Program-made: the position numbers and the translations under genes
Notes under the pieces: model-generated
The model's input: only the letters and a program-made list of their open reading frames with translations
The model's database searches: none
What the model was told of the DNA's origin: nothing
Shown here: positions 8,561 through 16,019 of the stretch, in pieces
Position numbering within the stretch: position 1 is the first letter of the stretch
How the letters are laid out: every line of letters starts with the position of its first letter
Virus record (IMG/VR): IMGVR_UViG_3300037502_000516
Span: 1-41,068 of that record
DNA length: 41,068 bases
Origin: a virus
Direction: 5' to 3' (one strand)

Positions 8561-8600
8561 AAATAGAAACGAGGCTAGTAGATCCCTACTAGCCTCGTAT
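8561..8600 (-). terminator. Strong intrinsic terminator after the coat gene
   Basis: A perfect 13-bp inverted repeat (8569-8581 and 8586-8598) with a 4-base loop is followed on the minus strand by TTTCTATTT. It directly follows the coat stop codon at 8607. A partial terminator here would keep coat transcripts abundant compared with the tail genes downstream. Confidence 0.85.
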
Positions 8601-8606
8601 TAGACG

Positions 8607-10570
8607 TTAGCCCCAGAGGCGGACGCCCATTTGCGGACGGATAACAGAGTAGCCGTACAATACATCGATGCGACAAGGCAGTCGATCGTTATTGATATCG
8701 TATTGACGAACAATACGCATCGAGATGCCGTTGTGAACCTGACGAGATGCCATATCCACGCCTTGCGGCATCAGCAGATCAGCGGTCGCAAACGTGATCG
8801 CATCTTTGTGATAGATCAGGTTTTGCGGGTACTGAGTGCTGGCGCTACCCAAGAAGGTCACCCCAGCGCTGGCTTGCGGGAACGCATCGATCGTCGCAAG
8901 CGCATGGCCAGAGGTGTACATCGCGGGGCTGACGCTGACCGAGTACGCGCCGCCAGTGGCGGTTGCGTCCGCAGTAGCAACGAACTGTTGCAGGCTGCCA
9001 GTCGACTCACGGGTCTGCGGGTTGACAGCGTAGACGTTAGCAACGGTGAACACGTCACCTTGCTTGATCGTCTGCGTGCCAGTGCCCGTGATCAAGATCG
9101 TGGTCGAGCCTTGAGCCGTCACAGCGCTGGTCACCGTGTGCGAACCCGTGCGGGTGCCGGTGGTGTGCTGCTTGATCGACTGCGACATGCTGATCTCTTC
9201 AAAGCCCAGCACACCCTCGCCCATCAGGCCATTCTTGAACTGACGGCTGATGGTGTTGGTGGGGTTGAACAGACCCTTCATGCCTTCGACGAGGCCAGCG
9301 TTCGCAGCCGGGTTGACGGTGGCATAGCGGGGAGCCATGACCGCAGCGGCTTCGTTTAGTTTCTGTTGGCCTTGCAGCAGCACCAGGCTGGTTCCGGGCG
9401 TGGTGCCAGGGGTACCGACCGACTGGTAGATGCTCTTGAAGCTGTTGGCAACGTCAGCGTCGATGCTGGAAGCAAGCTGACTGATACGAGGCTTCAACAC
9501 GCGCTCTGCGAAGTCATCGAGCTGCATGGTCAGCTCAGCGGTCGTGAAGTTCACGCCGATGTGCTTCTGGCTCGAAACAGTCAGAGTGGTGAACTGCTCG
9601 TTGTCGTCTTGAACTTGCAGCGCAGCGCCGTCGGTCACCAGTGCGCGGTCCGGCAGACGGATACGCAGCGTGGAGCCGATTTTTGCGCCTTGGACAGCAA
9701 AGCTGTCGTCGTACTGACGGTTAACCGTCCGGGTGATCACCAGGTTGTTCTCGAGGCCATGTGTTCGCCAAGGTTCGCTACGCCTTGACCGCCCTTTCGG
9801 GCTGCTGCATGTCACCATGCAGAGCAGACTATCTCTTCACCCTCTTGCGAGGGGCTGTGCGCTTCCAGCCGCTTGGCTGTACTCCCTTACGGGATAGTCG
9901 TTACACCTTCCGCTGATGAGGACAAACGCCGCCGTTTTTGTGCTTGCCCACTTGACAATTCATGCAGAGAACTTGGTATCCCGAAGGGAACTTGTTCTTG
10001 CACAGCCAGAGGTAGAACGCGGTGCCGCTACTGCGGTAAGCACCTGACTTACGTTCCACATTGCCGTTGTTGTCAATGTGATCAATCGACAAAAACATTC
10101 GCTCAGCTTCTCCGCAGCAGACGCATTTGTATCCGCCATACGCGGCAAACACTTCGTCTCTGCGCCGGTCTTGGTTACGCTTTGTCTTGGCTGCTTCAGC
10201 AGCACGGATTGCTGCTTCTTCTTCAGGACTTGCGTTTGCCAGTTTCCGGTTGCGCCATTCACGGGAGTGCTCTCGAGCTTTTTCTCGATTTGCTTCCCGC
10301 CAATCGCGCATTCGCTGGGCGAGCTTTTCTCGGTTGCGTTCCCGATAGCGAGCAGCAGCTTCGCGGTTTTGCTCGCGTTGCTTGGTTGCTGCGTCGATGT
10401 CGGGGCTTGTTTCATCTTTGGCTTGGCTCGGTGTTTTCATGTAATCATCTTACATGACGTCCACCGAATTCACACAGTTTTTCTACTAGGGTTTCCCCTA
10501 GAGGAGACCATTATTTAATCTCGAGTGCTTTCCGGGTGATCATGTCAATCGTAAGGATTGAGTTAGCCAT
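8607..10570 (-). CDS. Major coat protein, P22 gp5-like, interrupted by a group I intron
   Basis: Two exons. Exon 1 runs from ATG 10570 to about 10518 and reads MANSILTIDMITRKALEI before an in-frame TAA. Exon 2 runs from about 9756 to 8607 and starts LENNLVITRTVNRQYDDSF. Joined, they give about 400 residues with the unbroken N-terminus expected for P22-like coats (ALxxLENNLxxxxTVNRQYDD), against 430 in P22. The open frame that continues upstream of exon 2 to 9818 encodes MVTCSSPKGRSRR..., which is intron sequence and not protein. The C-terminal part includes IDVLYGYSVIRPQMGVRLW. Scaffold is encoded just upstream. The coat assembles the capsid with scaffold and portal. The splice sites are deduced from pairing and frame, not from RNA data. 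Confidence 0.85.
9757..10517 (-). ncRNA. Group I intron (IA2/td-like) in the coat gene
   Basis: About 761 nt. P1 pairs the exon end GAGAU with GUCUC in the intron and has a U-G pair at the splice site. P2 is CTAGGG-GAAA-CCCTAG (10487-10502). P3 is CTGTGTG paired with CGCACAG. P7 pairs GACTATC (9893-9899) with GATAGTC (9830-9836). Small GC hairpins fill P7.1/P7.2 (CAGCC/GGCTG), P8 is CCCTC-GCAA-GAGGG, P9 is a 7-bp stem with a GTGA loop, and P9.1 has a GAAA loop. The intron ends with G at 9757 (omega-G). Splicing gives codon ATC and frame continuity. The 3' part closely resembles my memory of the T4 td intron (…AGUCUGCUCUGCAUGGUGAC…). Confidence 0.9.
9901..10440 (-). CDS. HNH homing endonuclease encoded in the coat intron
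   Basis: A 179-residue protein. The N-terminal about 100 residues are highly charged helices with repeated NREK/REANREKAREH units, probably DNA-binding. The C-terminal HNH zinc-finger domain shows YKCVCCG (first CxxC), LSIDHIDNNGN (catalytic His region), VLCMNCQVGKHKNGG (second CxxC and final His/Asn). Enzymes of this kind cut intronless alleles and spread the intron. The TAA stop overlaps the ribozyme core just before the P7 strand, so coding and ribozyme sequences are fused. Translation from its own start would need the unspliced or excised RNA. Confidence 0.9.
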   Translation of the reverse strand: MKTPSQAKDETSPDIDAATKQREQNREAAARYRERNREKLAQRMRDWREANREKAREHSREWRNRKLANASPEEEAAIRAAEAAKTKRNQDRRRDEVFAAYGGYKCVCCGEAERMFLSIDHIDNNGNVERKSGAYRSSGTAFYLWLCKNKFPSGYQVLCMNCQVGKHKNGGVCPHQRKV

Positions 10571-10594
10571 GATCTATAAAACTCCTAATTTGGG

Positions 10595-11335
10595 TTAACG
10601 TCCATACTTCGCTTCCCACGCCTTGATCTGTCGTTGCCGCTCGGCTGCGATCCAGTCGCTCGTGCTCATTGCTTTGATGGAGCGCGGGTCTGTGGTGTCG
10701 TAAGCCGGTGCGCCAGAGGCGCGTGCTGCAACGGGTTCGATCGGCGCCGGAGCGCTAGATGGTTTTCTGGTGGGCGGACTGGCGGCCACTTTGGCCTCAA
10801 TCTTCCCGATCTCTTTGGCTTGCAAGAACGGCGATAGACGCGAGATACGATCAGCTTCTTTTGGATTGGACCCGAGATAGTACGCAATGTCGGGGCCGAT
10901 CTCTGACGCCTGAATTGTTTGAGCCATCACGGTCGAGATTTTGAGGCTTGGGTTGTAGGCGACTTGCTCGAAGTCGTCATACTTTTCCCGTGCCTGTTCT
11001 TCTTTCTCGTGGTACGACTCAACCAGTGCTGCTTGCTGGCGCTCCAGTTCCCGTTGCTGGAGAAGCTGTTCGGCTTTCTGCGCGGCCAGTGCATCGGCAT
11101 ACGCTTCGACCGACTCAAACTTATCCTGCGTCACAGGTTCTGCGGGCGCTGCGGGCGCCTTCGGACGCTCACGTTCCCAAGACCTACGCTCTCTTGCGAG
11201 ACGCTTGCCAATCAGCGCATCCACTTCTTCTTGAGTGAATGTTTTGACCGCCGGTGCTTCTACGGGTTCAGGTGCGGGCGTCGCTACCTGCTCCGGCGCG
11301 GGTGTTTCCGCTACTACTTCAGTGTTTTCTTCCAT
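10595..11335 (-). CDS. Capsid scaffolding protein
   Basis: A 246-residue acidic/charged protein. The N-terminus is Pro/Glu/Ala-rich (residues 1-30), then FTQEEVDALIGKRLARER (about 33-50), a motif typical of phage scaffolds. A long Gln/Glu helical region (AQKAEQLLQQRELERQQAAL) follows. The C-terminus is basic and Trp-containing (DWIAAERQRQIKAWEAKYG), as expected for the coat-binding helix-turn-helix. It directly precedes the coat gene. It would direct coat assembly into proheads and then leave; P22 gp8 is 303 residues. Confidence 0.85.
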   Translation of the reverse strand: MEENTEVVAETPAPEQVATPAPEPVEAPAVKTFTQEEVDALIGKRLARERRSWERERPKAPAAPAEPVTQDKFESVEAYADALAAQKAEQLLQQRELERQQAALVESYHEKEEQAREKYDDFEQVAYNPSLKISTVMAQTIQASEIGPDIAYYLGSNPKEADRISRLSPFLQAKEIGKIEAKVAASPPTRKPSSAPAPIEPVAARASGAPAYDTTDPRSIKAMSTSDWIAAERQRQIKAWEAKYGR

Positions 11336-11384
11336 GATTACTCTGGCGAGTGCCTGGTGGACCGCACCAGTACGGTTTGAAACA

Positions 11385-11696
11385 TTACGCAGCCCACGGC
11401 AGCGGTGGCGCTACCACGGGCGGATTCTTTTGGTTTTCGATCTGTTGCAAGACTGCCGCTTCAGTAGCGTCCTTGTCAACCCCATTCGCCCAGATCCAGC
11501 CGAGCACTTGCTCTTGGGTCAGGCTGGCGTAGGGGGTGAAGGACTCAGGATCAGGCGAGGGCAGCGAGCAGGTTGCATAGACGCTCGCTGAGTAGCCGTC
11601 CACGGTGTCCGAGCACTGCCAGTGGGCGACGATGCAAACGTCAGACAGATCGCCTTCTGATACTTTGCAGTCAAGACGGGAGATGTTCCAGTTCAT
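11385..11696 (-). CDS. Small conserved phage protein (DUF7936-like)
   Basis: A 103-residue protein, MNWNISRLDCKVSEGDLSDVCIVAHWQCSDTVDGYSASVYAT, with LTQEQVLGWIWANGVDKDATEAAVLQQIENQ and a C-terminal PPLPWA. This layout (WNIS.. / VVTAHW / YTDLTEEQVLGWV / PLPW) is common in phage proteins I remember as DUF7936, with no known activity. It lies between a fibre gene and the scaffold gene, 3 bases from the former, so it may be a fibre- or capsid-associated protein. Confidence 0.65.
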   Translation of the reverse strand: MNWNISRLDCKVSEGDLSDVCIVAHWQCSDTVDGYSASVYATCSLPSPDPESFTPYASLTQEQVLGWIWANGVDKDATEAAVLQQIENQKNPPVVAPPLPWAA

Positions 11697-11698
11697 GT

Positions 11699-12946
11699 TT
11701 ATTCCTCGGTAAATTCGTGAATTGCGTCAAGACCGAAGTGGTCGTTAATGAACCGAAGCATCTTTTCAACGTCAATTTTTAGCACTTTTCCTGTCGGGGT
11801 GTGTTTGGAACGGAAAATCCATTCATTTGTTTCTGAATCGTGCGGAGACAGCAGCGTTGCATTACCGGCTGCGTCCATGACGTTTGCTTCACCAGCGGCT
11901 GAGTAAAACGACACGCCGTTTGCAAGAGTGCCAACAGGAGCCGTGCCGTCAAAGATGTCAACTCGATTTGTTCCTGCCGTTGTCGCACGAGCCGCCGTGC
12001 CTCCAACTTGGACGCTGCCGCCAGACGATGTTTGAAAATCCCCACCGCTGGTGATACGGGCGCGTTCGGAAACACTGCTTACCCCATCAAAAACACCAAA
12101 GGCTAAAGCATTGGTAGATGCAGGAACAAATAAAGTTGCCGCACCTACCCCGCTTTGATTAAGTAATATCGCTGTTTCAGTTCCGTTAGCGGTATGAACT
12201 TCAAGTTTTTTTGATCCGCTTGTAGCTCCAACCAACAAATTCCCACTCGCATCCAGCGTCATCGCCTGGGTGAAAGTGATCGCGTTGCCTGCGGTGCCGG
12301 AGGGGGCGGTTTGCCATACATGAGCGCCAGATGATTGTTCGTAGCGGCTTGCAAAGCCCGTTGCGATGTATTTATTGCCCGTGCCGTCGTTGTAGTTGTT
12401 GGCGCTTACGTAGGCGTTGTTCAGGTAGCCCCAAAACGAAGCGTTTATTACCTGAGCAGCTTTTGCGCCACTGAGACCCCACGCACTAGGCGCCACCCCC
12501 AGACCGAGGTTGCCGGAGGTGTCGAGGGTCATGCGATCTATATCGCTTGTGGTAAAAACAATCGGTTTGTAAGAGCCTGTGCTTAAATAACCTGCAACAA
12601 ATTTCCAAGCAAGGCCAGAGTCAAAAACAAACAAACTGCTATCGTCAGCCGAAGTTGTAACAGCCAATCCATTGTTAAAAGCAGTACCAGATTGCTTAAT
12701 TTGAAGTTTGCCGTAACTGCTTGGGGTTGTACTGCCAATCCCAACATTACCCGCCGCAGTCACCACAAACGGGCTGCTGTCGGGGTTAGCTGCATCTTCC
12801 ACCAGAATGGAATCGCCAGTACCCGTCTGCGTGATCCTGAGTGCTGGAGTGGTGGCGTTCACCACCATGACATAGCTGTCGCCTGCTTGTGCGGCTTGGA
12901 TCTGCGGGACAACTGTGTTGAGAAGAAGAACCTCGTATGCGGCCAT
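11699..12946 (-). CDS. Fibre-like protein encoded in the head module
   Basis: A 415-residue beta-rich protein with repeated fibre motifs: AAGNVGIGSTTP, DTSGNLGLGVAPSAWG and DASGNLLVGATSGS, typical of shafts of phage fibres and of proteins carrying intramolecular chaperones. The C-terminus (SPHDSETNEWIFRSKHTPTGKVLKIDVEKMLRFINDHFG) looks like a short conserved alpha-beta domain, but I do not see a peptidase S74 Ser-Lys dyad. Its place between portal and scaffold suggests a head fibre or a second adsorption fibre. The minus-strand TATAAT at 12972-12977 upstream may be a promoter -10, with a poor -35. Confidence 0.65.
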   Translation of the reverse strand: MAAYEVLLLNTVVPQIQAAQAGDSYVMVVNATTPALRITQTGTGDSILVEDAANPDSSPFVVTAAGNVGIGSTTPSSYGKLQIKQSGTAFNNGLAVTTSADDSSLFVFDSGLAWKFVAGYLSTGSYKPIVFTTSDIDRMTLDTSGNLGLGVAPSAWGLSGAKAAQVINASFWGYLNNAYVSANNYNDGTGNKYIATGFASRYEQSSGAHVWQTAPSGTAGNAITFTQAMTLDASGNLLVGATSGSKKLEVHTANGTETAILLNQSGVGAATLFVPASTNALAFGVFDGVSSVSERARITSGGDFQTSSGGSVQVGGTAARATTAGTNRVDIFDGTAPVGTLANGVSFYSAAGEANVMDAAGNATLLSPHDSETNEWIFRSKHTPTGKVLKIDVEKMLRFINDHFGLDAIHEFTEE

Positions 12947-12983
12947 GATTTACCTCAAATTTTGTTGTGCAATTATACTACTG

Positions 12984-13289
12984 TTATGCCCAGACTCTTA
13001 CAGGAGCCACAGGCGACACAACCGCGCTTTGTAGAGACTCTGGGCAAGTCTTATCAGCACTCAGCCTGACGTTAACGTGCCACCCCGGTAACGGCGCCAT
13101 CTGCTCGTCGTCAGTCCCAGTAGGCTTGTAGATGACGCCGATGTAATCGACCGATGCGTCAACAGGGGCATACCCTTCTTCTACTTCTTGCAGAAGCCCA
13201 GCCGCGAGCAGTTGTTCGTATGCGACTTGCTCAGAACTAAACCTGAGATACAGGTCAGTCCACGGGGCTACAGGTTGTTCGTCGAGCAT
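12984..13289 (-). CDS. Hypothetical protein, head-fibre cluster
   Basis: A 101-residue protein, MLDEQPVAPWTDLYLRFSSEQVAYEQLLAAGLL, with DYIGVIYKPTGTDDEQM and GWHVNVRLSADKT. The composition suggests a small alpha/beta soluble protein without membrane segments. It lies 7 bases after the head spike gene and is followed by another fibre gene, so an accessory or chaperone role for the fibres is plausible. I do not recognise a family with certainty. Confidence 0.6.
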   Translation of the reverse strand: MLDEQPVAPWTDLYLRFSSEQVAYEQLLAAGLLQEVEEGYAPVDASVDYIGVIYKPTGTDDEQMAPLPGWHVNVRLSADKTCPESLQSAVVSPVAPVRVWA

Positions 13290-13296
13290 AGTGTCC

Positions 13297-15348
13297 TCAA
13301 CTCGTCAAACTTTGTAATTCAGCGTTGGTCAGACGACGGGGGGTGTAGGTGATGCGGCGGATGTAAATAGCATACTGTGTAGCAATACCTGTGTTAGAAG
13401 CGCCAAGCCGCGCAATATTAACTGTAGGTACACCAGTTATCACAGCAGTGCCTGCTGCTTGTGCGTCTGCGCTAAACGCCAACTCTAAAGCTGCATACGC
13501 TCCAGCAAATTTGTGCCTAAGCCCATCATTGGTTGAAACGGTTCCTGTTGTTGTCTCGGCAGTTGCCCCGCCGCTTAAACGAGAGGAAATTGAACCGGGA
13601 GCAGTTGGACTTACATTCCGAAAACCAAGTTGAATTAAATTATTGTTTGTCCCGTCGTCAAACCTAAACAACGGGCTGTTATTTCTTGCGTATGTTGTTT
13701 CCCACTGGAACTCCGCATACAACGTCCCCTCTGTCGCATTGTACCAAGGCGACAGCGTACCGATACTCGCAATATCAGCCGATCTGGTAGTGGCTGCGGT
13801 GGTGGTGGGGATGACGGAGGTGGCAAATGCGCCTTGTTCTAGCTGGGGAAGGCCGATGCGGAGGGTGAAATCGTAGCTATTGCCAATGGTCAGTCCAATT
13901 CTTAGTTGGGGCACTAAAAATGCAGTAGACGCATTATTAAGAGTCGCTGTGTTTGTGTATCTTGTTAGCGTCGTTGTAGGAACTATAGTTACATCAAATT
14001 GCGCAAGCCCAGCACCGCCTGCATCTCGCATTGACATCCGCAGTGTGTAACTATTTGCGTTTGCAACTGCCGCAACTTGTTTAATGTATATTGATTCTGT
14101 CCACGTTTGCCCATTTAACGCCGCAATTCCTGTTGTTGTATCAAAACTGACTATAATGTTGTTGCTGGTAGCAGTGCCGGACAGTTTCAAATCAATGTAA
14201 GTAATGCCATTTTCTGTTCCAATGGCAACAATTTCTTGCGTTAAACCGCTAGCAGAAACACTCCAATTCGTCGGAGCCGTCCCCGGCGTACCCGCAACCG
14301 CACCCACCATCGTGTTATTGCGGAGAGAATTCGTCCGCTGCTCCTCTATCAACAGCCCTTTCGCTGCAAGTGTAGTGGGGTCGTAGTCGAACCGAGGGCC
14401 GTACACCACTGCGGTGGTGGTGGGAGTGTAGTCCAGCGCGTTGGGGCCAACGGCGAACTGAGCGCCCCAGATGTAGATGCCACTGGTGCCGTCGCCGGTG
14501 TTTGAAATCCTAATAAAAACCGAATCAGATGCCGTGGAAGTTGGAATTACAATCGATACGCATCTATACCACCCATTTCCTACTGCCGTTATTGATGCGC
14601 TAGAAATGCTTGAGCCAACAGAGGAGACCGAACCTGTTGTTAAATTAAAATCAACCGTTCTGTTTCCTGTTGTGCCTGCAAAAGCTGACGAACCAACTCG
14701 TAATTGAACAATGTCAAACTCTGCTTTTTGGGCAAAAAACGAGACGGCATACGATGTTCCAGATGTAAATGAAATACTTTGACTAACTGCACCGTTTAAC
14801 CCTGAATTTCCAATTAGCTTGTCACCAGTTAAAGTTCCATCTGGCGCGGTAGCAGCATTGGCTGTAATGCTGGAGTTTGTCTTCGTCCAACTAGCATTAT
14901 CAAACGTCTGACTCTGCAAAAGCAAATTATGCGGGGCATATTCCAGTTGCCCTGTTGGGCTGTATCTGGTGGCGTTGGATGCTCGGCTGAAGGTGATAAG
15001 GCTAGAAAATGTTGTCTGGGTGAGCACCCCGAAGCCATTGTCTACAAGATAGTAGCCCGGCTGAACCCCCGGCACACCGCTTGATGGGATGGTGTAATCC
15101 AAGTACAGACTTGGTTCATACGGCGCTATGTAGTAGTCAACGCCGTTGCTTGACTTAACTAAAAACGAAACTGTGTAGGCTGTTCCAGAGCTATCTTGAA
15201 CGACTTGATAGACCAGATACGCTATGCCGCTGCTAGTCAACACAATCCACGGCGGCCCAGGATCAAAAGACGAAAGATCCGTTGCCAAAGTGGCGACGGG
15301 CCTAAGACCTAAGCTTAGGCCATTGCGGATGGGTATGCCAAAGCTCAT
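13297..15348 (-). CDS. Phage head spike/fibre protein with lectin-like domains
   Basis: A 683-residue protein. The N-terminal about 120 residues are probably the attachment domain. ITFSRASNATRYSPTGQLEYAPHNLLLQSQTFDNASW (starting about residue 120) is the motif of proteins annotated as phage head spike fibre domain proteins. Two carbohydrate-binding-like beta-sandwich units follow (about 150-310 and 350-515), and a LamG/concanavalin-like domain ends at TPRRLTNAELQSLTS. It likely binds sugars on the host or environment. It is encoded directly after a small partner gene and close to the portal, unlike the tail fibre at 2794-4311. Confidence 0.75.
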   Translation of the reverse strand: MSFGIPIRNGLSLGLRPVATLATDLSSFDPGPPWIVLTSSGIAYLVYQVVQDSSGTAYTVSFLVKSSNGVDYYIAPYEPSLYLDYTIPSSGVPGVQPGYYLVDNGFGVLTQTTFSSLITFSRASNATRYSPTGQLEYAPHNLLLQSQTFDNASWTKTNSSITANAATAPDGTLTGDKLIGNSGLNGAVSQSISFTSGTSYAVSFFAQKAEFDIVQLRVGSSAFAGTTGNRTVDFNLTTGSVSSVGSSISSASITAVGNGWYRCVSIVIPTSTASDSVFIRISNTGDGTSGIYIWGAQFAVGPNALDYTPTTTAVVYGPRFDYDPTTLAAKGLLIEEQRTNSLRNNTMVGAVAGTPGTAPTNWSVSASGLTQEIVAIGTENGITYIDLKLSGTATSNNIIVSFDTTTGIAALNGQTWTESIYIKQVAAVANANSYTLRMSMRDAGGAGLAQFDVTIVPTTTLTRYTNTATLNNASTAFLVPQLRIGLTIGNSYDFTLRIGLPQLEQGAFATSVIPTTTAATTRSADIASIGTLSPWYNATEGTLYAEFQWETTYARNNSPLFRFDDGTNNNLIQLGFRNVSPTAPGSISSRLSGGATAETTTGTVSTNDGLRHKFAGAYAALELAFSADAQAAGTAVITGVPTVNIARLGASNTGIATQYAIYIRRITYTPRRLTNAELQSLTS

Positions 15349-15647
15349 CGGATATTGATGGGTTTAGCGTAGAGGGTGCCAGCGCTGCCAATCTGGATTG
15401 CACTGACCCGCCACGGAGCGCCCGTACCTTGCGGCACGATAAACGGAATCGGCGTATTGGCAGGGATGGGTGTTGAGCTGGTAGTCGCAGTCACACCTTC
15501 GCCTATTACGACGTACGCAGCGGTTGTTGACCAAACCACCACGCCTTGCGGTCCTGCTGGCCAAGCGGTCGTCGACCCCGCTGTGCCCGTGTAAGACGCC
15601 GTATAGGCGGGGTAGTTGGCATCAGCAAGAGGATTTAGCAGTTCCAT
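15345..15647 (-). CDS. Small virion protein, head-fibre partner
   Basis: A 100-residue protein, MELLNPLADANYPAYTASYTGTAGSTTAWPAGPQGVVVWSTT, ending GTLYAKPINIR. It is beta-prone, with no membrane segment or catalytic motif. The stop overlaps the head spike start by 4 bases (ATGA), which implies translational coupling. Similar small proteins are encoded next to capsid fibres in P22-like environmental phages. Function is unknown, perhaps fibre anchoring to the capsid. Confidence 0.6.
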   Translation of the reverse strand: MELLNPLADANYPAYTASYTGTAGSTTAWPAGPQGVVVWSTTAAYVVIGEGVTATTSSTPIPANTPIPFIVPQGTGAPWRVSAIQIGSAGTLYAKPINIR

Positions 15648-15656
15648 AACGCGCCC

Positions 15657-16019
15657 TTACGCAAGGAATTTCAGTTTATAGAGCGTCGATAGATACTGCC
15701 CGACGATCTCATCAATGATGTTCTGGAGCGGCGTGTCGTCCTTCTCACACACCTTGTACCGCATCTCTTCGATGTCTGCAAGCGAGTCTTTGAGAAACTC
15801 AATGACGTCTGTCGTTTTTTTGGCTGACATTAGCGTGATTGGCCCGATCAGCCCGTGCCGGCCTTGATACGCTTCGGCAAACTTGTCGGCAAGTTCTACG
15901 ATGTTGTTGTAGAAATGGCGCAGCGCTTTGTGTTTGGCGTACGACCTTGTATTCAAATGTACGCTGTGCGTCACATCCCGCGCTAGGAACAAGGTGCCGA
16001 TAAAGTCTGCGCAGCTCAT
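15657..16019 (-). CDS. Helical protein, DUF5856-like (Dps/ferritin-shaped)
   Basis: A 120-residue, mostly helical protein: MSCADFIGTLFLARDVTHSVHLNTRSYAKHKALRHFYNNIVELADKFAEAYQG. The pattern of His/Asp/Glu on long helices resembles Dps/ferritin-like bundles, and phage proteins of this shape are known to me as DUF5856. Here H18, H21, H30 and H35 are candidate metal ligands, but no ferroxidase site can be claimed. The start overlaps the portal stop by 4 bases, so it is made with the portal. Role unknown. Confidence 0.65.
   Translation of the reverse strand: MSCADFIGTLFLARDVTHSVHLNTRSYAKHKALRHFYNNIVELADKFAEAYQGRHGLIGPITLMSAKKTTDVIEFLKDSLADIEEMRYKVCEKDDTPLQNIIDEIVGQYLSTLYKLKFLA

Noticed and set aside
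9757-9818. Coat protein starting MVTCSSPKGRSRRSEPW
   Set aside because: These residues are read from the 3' end of the intron and do not resemble coat N-termini. The expected N-terminus is found in exon 1 at 10570.
11699-12946. Peptidase S74 self-cleaving chaperone domain
   Set aside because: The shaft repeats suggested it, but no Ser-Lys catalytic signature is visible in the C-terminus.
15299-15321. Inverted repeat GGCCTAAG/CTTAGGCC as terminator or operator
   Set aside because: It lies inside codons 10-18 of the head spike gene, encodes a plausible LSLGLRP and has no U-run. Probably chance or codon repetition.
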